Shown: positions 14,625 to 22,755 of the stretch, piece after piece
Numbering within the stretch: the first letter of the stretch is position 1
Layout of the letters: the number at the start of each line of letters is the position of its first letter
NCBI RefSeq assembly: GCF_009745975.1
Contig: NZ_WHOL01000119.1
Span: 1-41,185, forward strand
Length of the DNA stretch: 41,185 nt
Source: Actinokineospora pegani
Lineage (GTDB): Bacteria > Actinomycetota > Actinomycetes > Mycobacteriales > Pseudonocardiaceae
Direction: 5' to 3'
Notes under the pieces: model-generated
Seen by the model: the letters and a program-made list of their open reading frames with translations, nothing else
Databases searched by the model: none
Told to the model about the DNA's origin: nothing
Position numbers and translations under genes: made by a program

Positions 14625-15533
14625 TCAGACCGGGCAGGTCAGCGCGAAGCTGACGAAGGTGTTGTCCGGCTGCGGGTTCGGGCAGAGGAACTGGGTGTAG
14701 CGGCTGTCCTCGTCGACGTAGCGCTTGAGCCACGAGACGGTGAACTTGGTGACGGTGGGGGTGTAGCCGTTGGTGGTGAAGTGGTTGGCGCCCTTGAGCT
14801 TGATGTAGCCCTGGTTCGGCTTGCCCGCCAGGGAGGCGGCCATCGGGTCGGCGTGCATCGCCACGGGGGCGATGAAGTCGTTGTCGGCGCCCACGATCAG
14901 CGTCGGCACGGTGACGTCGCTGAAGTCGGGGTTGAGGTTCCACGGTGCCAGCGGGATGGCGGCCTTGAGGTCGGGGTTCTTCGACGCGGCGATCAGCGTG
15001 CCGCCGCCGCCCATCGAGTGCCCCATCACCGCGAGGCGGTCGGGGTCGACGCGGTCGGCGACCGGGGACTGGGTGGCCAGCCACCGCACCGCGGCGAGGA
15101 GCTGGCTGCTGCGCGGGTCGGGGAAGTCGGTGATGGCGATGGGCTCGAGGGTGATGACCACGAAGCCGTGCGAGGCCAGGGTGGGCCCGTACCAGGAGGT
15201 GGTGAACTCCGGCTCGAGGAACCCGGGGATGACCGCGACGGCGCCGAAGTCGCCCTGCGAGGTGTCGTCGGGGTAGTAGATGGTGCCCTTGTTGAACGCC
15301 CGCCCGGACTGGGGCGCGACGATCTGCTTCTTGACCGCGAAGGGGCCCCGCTCGGCGCGCACGGACTGCTCGGTGGGGGCGGGCCCCTTGGCGAGCGTGC
15401 CGACCTGCACGGCCGCGGTAACGGGGTCTTGGCCCGCGAAGGCCTGGGGGCCGAGGAGGGCCGTGCCCGCGACCGCCACCGCCGCCGCGACGATGCCGAC
15501 CTTCTTGCCGATTCTGGTGTTGCTCCGTCGCAC
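14625..15533 (-). CDS. Secreted cutinase/PET-hydrolase-family polyester hydrolase
   Basis: 302 residues. Signal peptide with RIGKK, a hydrophobic core and a probable cut after AFA (residue 33). The alpha/beta-hydrolase is of the bacterial cutinase group (TfCut2, LCC, IsPETase relatives): nucleophile Ser173 in GHSMGGGG, Asp219 in IVGADNDFIAP, His251 in GANHF. Trp198 in APW matches the conserved substrate-stacking tryptophan, and Cys284/Cys300 form the usual C-terminal disulfide (RYTQFLC ... LTC). Two positions differ: the oxyanion-loop aromatic is Phe105 (PGFLEPE) instead of Tyr in PGYTA, and Asn precedes the catalytic His instead of Ser. Expected to cleave aliphatic or aromatic polyesters outside the cell. 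GTG start with GAGGAG at 5 nt. Single gene with its own terminator. Confidence 0.9.
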   Translation of the reverse strand: MRRSNTRIGKKVGIVAAAVAVAGTALLGPQAFAGQDPVTAAVQVGTLAKGPAPTEQSVRAERGPFAVKKQIVAPQSGRAFNKGTIYYPDDTSQGDFGAVAVIPGFLEPEFTTSWYGPTLASHGFVVITLEPIAITDFPDPRSSQLLAAVRWLATQSPVADRVDPDRLAVMGHSMGGGGTLIAASKNPDLKAAIPLAPWNLNPDFSDVTVPTLIVGADNDFIAPVAMHADPMAASLAGKPNQGYIKLKGANHFTTNGYTPTVTKFTVSWLKRYVDEDSRYTQFLCPNPQPDNTFVSFALTCPV

Positions 15534-15905
15534 TCGAACTCCTCGACGTTGTTCACGGGTTCAGCCACAGGGTGTTGAGGCCGAAGGTTAAAGGAATTTC
15601 ACAGCGCGGAAAACATCGTGTCGGAAAGAGCGTGCCAACTGTCAGATTCCGCGTTCTGAAACACTCATGGAGGTGAGCGAAACCCCTGGGCGCGACTTCA
15701 AGTTTGATGTTACCGCTGGTCACAGGTAGCGAATGGGGAACACCGGCGGTGTACCGGTCTACCGTTGTCATGTTCAGATAATTTTGCGTACCCGAGTCTT
15801 GCCGCTGCCTCCGAACGGGTTTTCCCGGGAAAGGGAAGACCTCCCCCGGGCCGGGCGCCCGCGACCTCGAGTTGTCACAGCGCCCGCCTGTGACAGGGTG
15901 GCCCC
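15534..15905. other. AT-richer divergent intergenic region
   Basis: 372 nt between the divergent hydrolase and polymerase genes, with clearly lower GC than the surroundings. A weak minus-strand promoter candidate for the hydrolase is TTGGCA (15633-15638), 17-nt spacer, TGTTTT (15610-15615). A minus-strand frame of 125 codons crosses the region, but its composition is not gene-like and I do not call it. The far right end holds the palindrome listed next. Confidence 0.5.
15873..15895. promoter_or_regulatory. Operator-like palindrome before polymerase gene
   Basis: Perfect inverted repeat TGTCACAG, 7-nt spacer, CTGTGACA, ending 10 nt before the ATG of the LigD-type polymerase. A TTGTCA -35-like hexamer (15872-15877) overlaps its left arm and CAGGGT (15894-15899) could be the -10, so a protein bound here would cover the promoter. 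It does not match LexA or CRP consensus sites that I know. Confidence 0.5.
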
Positions 15906-16913
15906 ATGAGCGGGGCCAAGGGCGAGACACGCGACGGCGTGGCCCTGACCAACCTGGACCAGAACCTCTTCGACGGCGCGGGGGCGACCAAGCGCGACCT
16001 GCTCGACCACCTCGACGCGTTGTCGGGCCTGCTGCTGCCCGTCCTCGCCGACCGGCCGCTGTCAGTCGTGCGCGTGCTGCCCAACCGGGGCCGCGGGGGC
16101 GGGGAGGAGGCGTTCATGCAGAAGAACGTCCCCAAGTACACCCCGGACTACGTCAAGACGGTCGCGGTGTGGGCGGAGTCGTCCCGGCGCGAGATCTCCT
16201 ACGCGCTGTGCGACGACCGCAAGCCCCTGCTGTGGTTCGGCAACCAGCGCGCCGTCGAGTACCACCCGACGGTGGCCACCGCGAGCAGGCCGCTGCGGCC
16301 CACGCACCTGGTCCTCGACATCGACCCGCCCGAGGGCGGCGACTTCGCCCTCGCCGTGCGCGCGGCCCGACTGGTGCGCCAGGCGCTGGCCGACTGCGGA
16401 CTGGCGGGCGCGGTGAAGACCAGCGGGGCAAAGGGGCTGCACATCTTCGTGCCCGTCGTCGAAGCCGAGGCCGCCGACGACATGGCCGCCGCGATGCGCG
16501 CGGTGGCCGCGCGGGCCGAGCGGCTCGACCCCGACCTGGCGACCACCGCGTTCATCCGCGACGAGCGCGGCGGCAAGGTCTTCCTCGACTCGACCCGCGC
16601 CCACGGCGCCACGGTCGTGGCCGCCTACAGCCCGCGCGTGCGCCCCGGGGCGCCGGTGTCGTTCCCGGTGCCGTGGGACGACCTGGACTCGGTGCGGCCC
16701 GCGGACTTCACGGTCAAGAACGCCGCGGCGCTGCTGGACGGGCGCGACCGGTGGGCGGAGTCGATGCCCGAGGCGGTCGCGCTGCCCGAGGACCTCATCG
16801 CCGAGGGTCACACCATCCCGGTCGCCCGGGTGCAGGCGATGCACGAGGGGAAACGCCGCAAGCGGGCAGCGGCGAAGGCCGCCGAGACCGAGGGCGGCGA
16901 CTCGGGGACATGA
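15906..16913 (+). CDS. Stand-alone LigD-type polymerase (PolDom / Prim-PolC-like)
   Basis: 335 residues, an archaeo-eukaryotic primase-superfamily polymerase of the LigD PolDom type without ligase or phosphoesterase domains. Metal ligands Asp138 and Asp140 in LVLDIDPPEGG; the nucleotide-binding SGAKGLHIFVPV motif at 173-184 with His179; third acidic residue Asp228 in KVFLDSTR. The N-terminal PNRGRGGGEEAFMQKNVP is the 5'-phosphate/template-binding segment of the family. In mycobacteria separate PolDom proteins fill short gaps in excision repair or support end-joining with Ku; no ku or ligase gene is in this window. The C-terminal 20 residues are Lys/Arg/Ala-rich. Start ATG 15906 has no Shine-Dalgarno site and may be nearly leaderless. 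Confidence 0.88.
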   Translation: MSGAKGETRDGVALTNLDQNLFDGAGATKRDLLDHLDALSGLLLPVLADRPLSVVRVLPNRGRGGGEEAFMQKNVPKYTPDYVKTVAVWAESSRREISYALCDDRKPLLWFGNQRAVEYHPTVATASRPLRPTHLVLDIDPPEGGDFALAVRAARLVRQALADCGLAGAVKTSGAKGLHIFVPVVEAEAADDMAAAMRAVAARAERLDPDLATTAFIRDERGGKVFLDSTRAHGATVVAAYSPRVRPGAPVSFPVPWDDLDSVRPADFTVKNAAALLDGRDRWAESMPEAVALPEDLIAEGHTIPVARVQAMHEGKRRKRAAAKAAETEGGDSGT

Positions 16914-16938
16914 GCGGCATCCCGAACGAGGTGACACG

Positions 16939-17790
16939 GTGACAGCGAAGTCGTCCCACTCCCGCGGGCGTGGCGCGCTCTCCTGGGTGGCGGCGGCCGT
17001 GGCCGCCGTGCTCGTCCCCCTCTCCGCCACCGGCGCCCCACCGGCGGCGGCCGAGCCGGTGGTCGTGACGTTCGAGGACGACTTCGACGGTCCGGCGGGC
17101 GGGCCGGTCGACGGGTCGAAGTGGCGGTTCGAGACCGGCGACAACGTCAACAACCACGAGCGGCAGTGGTACACCGACGGGACCGACAACGCCGCGCTCG
17201 ACGGGAACGGCAACCTGGTCATCACCGCCAAGAAGGAGAACCCCGGCGGGTACCGGTGCTGGTACGGGCCGTGCGAGTACACCTCGGCGAGGCTGAGCAC
17301 CGCGCGGACCCACACCCAGACCTACGGCCGGTTCGAGGCCAGGATCAAGATGTCGCACGGCCAGGGCATGTGGCCCGCGTTCTGGATGCTGGGCGCCGAC
17401 ATCGACCAGGTCGGCTGGCCGGTGTCCGGCGAGATCGACGTCGTGGAGAACGTCGGCTTCGAGCCCGCCACCGTGCACGGCACCATCCACGGCCCCGGCT
17501 ACTCCGGGGCCGACGGCATCGGCGCCGGGTACGACATCGACGGCCGGTTCGCCGACGACTTCCACACCTTCGCGGTGGACTGGGCGCCGGAGCGCGTCCA
17601 GTGGTCGGTGGACGGCGTCGTCTACTCCACCAAGACCCCGGCCGACGTCGGCGGCGACCGGTGGGTCTTCGACCACGACTTCTACATGATCCTCAACCTC
17701 GCGGTCGGCGGCCACTGGCCCGGCGACCCGGACGGGTCGACCCGGTTCCCCAACACCCTGGTCGTCGACTACGTGCGCGTCACCGTCTGA
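16939..17790 (+). CDS. Secreted GH16 endo-beta-glucanase (laminarinase-like)
   Basis: 283 residues. A long signal peptide ends near Ala-Ala-Ala-Glu (residue 39). Glycoside hydrolase family 16 catalytic motif [10 protein letters not shown] with nucleophile Glu165, Asp167 and acid/base Glu170; WPAFWML before it and [19 protein letters not shown] after it are typical of beta-1,3-glucanases. Cys107 and Cys112 may form a disulfide. Would hydrolyse fungal or plant beta-1,3(-1,4)-glucans outside the cell. No carbohydrate-binding module is attached. The GTG start lies 25 nt after the polymerase stop, so it could be read through from that gene, though the functions are unrelated. Confidence 0.93.
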   Translation: MTAKSSHSRGRGALSWVAAAVAAVLVPLSATGAPPAAAEPVVVTFEDDFDGPAGGPVDGSKWRFETGDNVNNHERQWYTDGTDNAALDGNGNLVITAKKENPGGYRCWYGPCEYTSARLSTARTHTQTYGRFEARIKMSHGQGMWPAFWMLGADIDQVGWPVSGEIDVVENVGFEPATVHGTIHGPGYSGADGIGAGYDIDGRFADDFHTFAVDWAPERVQWSVDGVVYSTKTPADVGGDRWVFDHDFYMILNLAVGGHWPGDPDGSTRFPNTLVVDYVRVTV

Positions 17791-17883
17791 CCGTCCCAGC
17801 CCGCACCGCGCCCCCGACCTGCGACGACGTCGGTTGTCCACAGGCCGGGGCGCGGCGCTGGACGGGCTGTCGGCCATTCGCCG

Positions 17884-17889
17884 TAGTAT
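17884..17889 (+). promoter_or_regulatory. -10 box for leaderless recQ
   Basis: TAGTAT 7 nt before the GTG at 17897, with no Shine-Dalgarno between. It fixes the start used for recQ over an in-frame TTG at 17834. Confidence 0.5.
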
Positions 17890-17896
17890 CGCGGCC

Positions 17897-19882
<1,986 letters not shown>

Positions 19883-19985
19883 AGCCCCCGGCCACACCTG
19901 CCCTTGAGCAGCGCGCCCACCCCCACGAGCCGCCCCAGCAACATCCCGGCCTGAAAAGCCGCTCGATCCCACAGCCCCCGTGAGC

Positions 19986-20020
19986 TACCGTCGCCCACAC
20001 CGACAGCTCACCCCCAAGGA
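19986..20020 (+). promoter_or_regulatory. Promoter -10 and RBS of FBP-domain gene
   Basis: TACCGT at 19986-19991 is a plausible -10 about 31 nt before the ATG; AAGGA at 20016-20020 sits 2 nt before the start codon, rather close for a Shine-Dalgarno site. No -35 was recognised. Confidence 0.35.
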
Positions 20021-20022
20021 CC

Positions 20023-20529
20023 ATGCACCCGCTCACCGAACCCGACATCCGCGCCAGCTTCATCAACTGCACCAAGGGCGAGGCCAGACGCCTGCCCGTC
20101 CCCAAACCCCTGGAAGCCATCCCCTGGCCAGACCTCGACTACCTCGGCTGGATCGACCAGGGCTCCCCCGAACACGCCTACCTCGTCGCGAGCTGGAACG
20201 ACCGCATGGTCGGCATCACCCTCCGCGTGCCCCCCAAGGGCACCAAGAGCATGATCCGAACCAGCACCTGCGCCCTCTGCCTGACAGCGCACAGCTCGAC
20301 CGGCGTGACCCTCTTCACCGCGCGCAAGGCGGGAGCCGCGGGTCGCCAGGGCAACACCCGTGGCACCTACATCTGCTCAGACCTGGCCTGCTCGCTGTAC
20401 CTGCGCGGCAAGCGCCGCCCGGAGATCGTCCAGCCCACCGAGACACTCAGCACGGACGACAAGATCTTGCGGGTGCGCATCAACCTGGACAAGTTCCTCG
20501 ACGGTCTGTTCGCGCGAGCCCCCGCCTGA
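20023..20529 (+). CDS. FBP-domain treble-clef zinc-finger protein (FusB-like)
   Basis: 168 residues. The C-terminal half is an FBP_C treble-clef zinc finger: CALC (Cys83, Cys86), then TLFTARKAGAAGRQGNTRGTYIC and Cys118/Cys123, followed by the basic YLRGKRRPE. This fold is shared with FusB/FusC, proteins that bind elongation factor G and release it from fusidic-acid-stalled ribosomes; actinobacterial members are mostly uncharacterised. The N-terminal 75 residues, starting TEPDIRASFINCTKGEARRL, match the usual FBP lead-in. Cytosolic. A ribosome-rescue or EF-G-recycling role is inferred from the family; resistance to a drug is not shown. It ends 3 nt from the convergent SRPBCC gene. Confidence 0.82.
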   Translation: MHPLTEPDIRASFINCTKGEARRLPVPKPLEAIPWPDLDYLGWIDQGSPEHAYLVASWNDRMVGITLRVPPKGTKSMIRTSTCALCLTAHSSTGVTLFTARKAGAAGRQGNTRGTYICSDLACSLYLRGKRRPEIVQPTETLSTDDKILRVRINLDKFLDGLFARAPA

Positions 20530-20532
20530 CAA

Positions 20533-20940
20533 TCAGTCCTCCACGGCCTCGGTCAGCTTGGCCACCGTGGTCTCGATGCCTTGCTGCACAGCGGAATCCA
20601 GCCGCGTGGTGGTCAGCGACACCGCGATCTCGCACTCCTGCGCGCCCGCGTCGTTGACGGTCAACGTCCCGTGGCAGTCGTTCGGGCCGTCGGCTCCCCA
20701 GCGCAGGGAGCGGTTGGGGACGTCGACCAGGATCCACGCCTTGGCCGCGAACCGCTCGCCGTCCACCTCGGCCTCGACCTCGACCTCGGCGCCGTCGACC
20801 GGTTCTGCGGAGACCAGGCCGGGGATGCACTCGGGCAGGTGGTCGACGTCGGTCACGTAGGCGAAGGCCTCGGCGGCGGGCACCGCCGCGGTGGCCGAGT
20901 GCGTGTAGTGGCACTGGGGGCCACTCTCCAGGGCGGTCAT
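20533..20940 (-). CDS. SRPBCC (START-like) family protein
   Basis: 135 residues. Begins with the polyketide-cyclase/dehydrase-like pattern HYTHSATAAVPAAEAFAYVTDVDHLPECIPGL, the helix-grip fold opening of SRPBCC proteins, then alternating strands and a C-terminal long helix (LDSAVQQGIETTVAKLTEAVED) that closes the hydrophobic pocket. Binds or transfers a small hydrophobic ligand; which one is unknown. Its ATG overlaps the stop of the upstream gene by 4 nt (ATGA), so both are made together. Confidence 0.82.
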   Translation of the reverse strand: MTALESGPQCHYTHSATAAVPAAEAFAYVTDVDHLPECIPGLVSAEPVDGAEVEVEAEVDGERFAAKAWILVDVPNRSLRWGADGPNDCHGTLTVNDAGAQECEIAVSLTTTRLDSAVQQGIETTVAKLTEAVED

Positions 20941-21404
20941 GCCAACCACCCCGGGGTTGGCGCGTCGTGCTGCTCGCACCACTCGATGGAGCCGACCGTC
21001 CACAGCAGGCACAGCACCAGGACGTCGACCGGGTCGAAGCGTGGATCGTCCCGCAGGGCCAGCTCCAATTGGAACTCGGCGTCCTCCGGGCGGCCGTTCA
21101 GCTCGGCGAGCAGCGCGCGGACCAGCGCGCGCACCGGCGGGTCGAGGTCGTCCACGACGACCGGCTCCCCCTCCTCGTCGCGCAGGTCGAGCACGAAGGC
21201 CTTGTCCGCCAACGGCGTCTCGGCGCGGCACAGCATCATGTCCGCGGTGGCGGTCACCAGCTCGCGCAACACCGCGGCGAGGCGGTCGTGGTGGTCGGGG
21301 CCGGAGAGCACGTCCAGCGCGCTCTCGCTGCCACCCGGGTTCATGTTCCCGCCCCTGGTGACGGCAACGAGCTTGCGGGCGACACCGCGTGGGTGCTCAG
21401 TCAT
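20937..21404 (-). CDS. Unrecognised acidic protein, 155 aa
   Basis: I do not recognise a family. The protein is acidic and helical, with DLRDEEGEPVVVDDLDPPVRALVRALLAEL in the middle and LCLLWTVGSIEWCEQHDAPTPGW at the end. No signal peptide or membrane helix. The middle resembles small soluble tetratricopeptide-like or effector-binding folds only in composition. ATG 21404 has GGGAGG nearby; an internal ATG at 21344 (MNPGGSES) with AGGGGCGGG before it is an alternative start, giving 135 residues. Translationally coupled to the SRPBCC gene. A SigB/SigF-like promoter lies upstream, hinting at stress control. Confidence 0.75.
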   Translation of the reverse strand: MTEHPRGVARKLVAVTRGGNMNPGGSESALDVLSGPDHHDRLAAVLRELVTATADMMLCRAETPLADKAFVLDLRDEEGEPVVVDDLDPPVRALVRALLAELNGRPEDAEFQLELALRDDPRFDPVDVLVLCLLWTVGSIEWCEQHDAPTPGWLA

Positions 21405-21473
21405 CTCCTCGGTCCTCCCGATCGCGTCCAGTGGTCGCCAACGCGGGCGCGGCCACCCTCTATGCAACGGGAT

Positions 21474-21499
21474 GTACCCGATCCGACCGGGCGTCAAGC
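21474..21499 (-). promoter_or_regulatory. Possible SigB/SigF-type promoter
   Basis: On the minus strand GCTT (21496-21499), 16-nt spacer, GGGTAC (21474-21479). This is close to the GNNT-N16-GGGTAY pattern of actinobacterial general-stress sigma factors. It overlaps the stop codon of the MEDS-HATPase gene and would drive the 155-aa protein and the SRPBCC gene. Pattern match only. Confidence 0.35.
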
Positions 21500-22597
21500 A
21501 TCCGGTGCGGCGGCCGGACCGGATTCCGTCGAGAACAGCACGCGGATGGTCGTGCCCGCCGGACCGATGTGGAAGGACACCAGGTCGGCCAGGGTGTGCA
21601 CGAGCAGCAGGCCGCGGCCGTTGGGCTGGTCGGCGGGGGCGGGGCGCAGCCCGGCGAGCGGGTCCGAGAGCACCCCGGTGTCGCTGACCTCGCAGGTGAC
21701 CCCCTCGGCGTCGGACCACACCCGCAGGGTGGCGACGCCGCCGCCGTGCTGCACGCCGTTGGTGAGCAGTTCGGTGACCACCAGGGCCACGTCGCCGACG
21801 CGTTCCGGGTCCAAGCCCAGGTCCTCGGCCAGGCCCGCGGCCAGGGCCCGGGCCGGGGCCAGGCCGGGCCCGCCCGGGCTGACGCTGAGCGTGCTGGCCC
21901 CCGCGGGCTCGGCGAACGGGCGGTTGTAGGCCTCGAGCGCGGTGCGCGGGGCGTAGCCGGGGCTGGGCCGCCAGTCGCCGCGGTCGAGCACGTCGGCGTG
22001 CGTGGTCAGCGCGTCGGCGAGGCTGACCGGGTTGAGCCGCTCGGCGTCGTAGGGGCACAGCAGCCGCAGGGGCCTGCCCGCCAGCAGCCGGTTGGCCAGC
22101 GCCTCGTGCCGCACGCACGCGGCGTACGCCGGGGCGGGGCGACCGGGCCAGACCAGCTCGGCGACCACCGTCCCCGGTCCCCCGATGAGCGGGTGCAGCA
22201 CCCCGGGGACGAGCCTGCCGGGGTTGCCCGCCGCCTCGGCGGCGTCGAGCCAGCGCACCCCGGACTCGACGCCCTCGGCGGCGCAGCGCTCGCGCAGCAG
22301 CCCGAGCCGGGCGGCCGGGACGACAACGACCACGGGCTCCCCGCCGCGCACGCCCGCCACCAGGTGCGGCAGCAGCGCCTCGACGTACTCCTCGGTGTCC
22401 CGGTAGAGCAGTGCGGCGTGCCGGGGCCGGTCGGCCGCGGGGACGTCGGCGGGCGGCGCGGCCCAGGCGGGCGGCGCGCCGGGCCCGGTGTCGCGGTCGG
22501 GGACCGGTCGCACGGGCCGGTCCGGGTCGCTGCGCGAGCCGGGACCGGGCGTGTCGTGCTCGGAGTGCTCCCGCGCCGGGTACGAGGGGTCGTTCAA
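21494..22597 (-). CDS. MEDS sensor-HATPase (RsbW-like) regulatory protein
   Basis: About 367 residues if started at the TTG at 22597. After a Pro/Asp-rich disordered leader of some 60 residues comes a MEDS (DcmR-like) domain, RHAALLYRDTEEYVEALLPHLVAGVR with VVVVVPAARL and a WLDAAEAAGNPGR segment. The C-terminal half is a GHKL ATPase of the anti-sigma type: N-box ELLTNGVQHG, DTGVL, and G-box PNGRGLLLVHTLAD. This MEDS-HATPase pairing is common in actinomycetes and is thought to link a methanogen/methylotroph-type ligand sensor to a serine kinase acting on STAS proteins. Start uncertain: TTG 22597 has GGAGAGGGG 9 nt upstream. Divergent from the giant kinase gene. Confidence 0.8.
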   Translation of the reverse strand: MNDPSYPAREHSEHDTPGPGSRSDPDRPVRPVPDRDTGPGAPPAWAAPPADVPAADRPRHAALLYRDTEEYVEALLPHLVAGVRGGEPVVVVVPAARLGLLRERCAAEGVESGVRWLDAAEAAGNPGRLVPGVLHPLIGGPGTVVAELVWPGRPAPAYAACVRHEALANRLLAGRPLRLLCPYDAERLNPVSLADALTTHADVLDRGDWRPSPGYAPRTALEAYNRPFAEPAGASTLSVSPGGPGLAPARALAAGLAEDLGLDPERVGDVALVVTELLTNGVQHGGGVATLRVWSDAEGVTCEVSDTGVLSDPLAGLRPAPADQPNGRGLLLVHTLADLVSFHIGPAGTTIRVLFSTESGPAAAPDA

Positions 22598-22645
22598 CCG
22601 GCCACACCCCTCTCCGCACACCCCGCGACGCGAGGTTTCGCGCCC

Positions 22646-22651
22646 AATGTA
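22646..22651 (-). promoter_or_regulatory. -10 box for MEDS-HATPase gene
   Basis: TACATT on the minus strand, placing the transcript start about 42 nt before the TTG. The nearest -35-like TTGTTC is 22 nt farther up, too far to be convincing. Confidence 0.35.
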
Positions 22652-22710
22652 GCCGCCCGGGCCCACAGCGGCCGAACAACTCGAGTGGGCGGGGTCCCGG
22701 TCCCGGCGGA

Positions 22711-22716
22711 TAGTCT
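22711..22716 (+). promoter_or_regulatory. -10 box for giant sensor gene
   Basis: TAGTCT about 40 nt before the GTG at 22756; GGGAGG at 22743-22748 gives a strong ribosome-binding site with 7-nt spacing. No -35 was recognised. Confidence 0.45.
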
Positions 22717-22755
22717 TGTCGCGGCGCGGGGAACAGGCGGCTGGGAGGCGGCTGG

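Noticed and set aside
15553-15930. 125-codon minus-strand frame in the AT-richer intergenic region
   Set aside because: No ribosome-binding site, no family resemblance, overlaps both flanking promoters; codon use differs from real genes.
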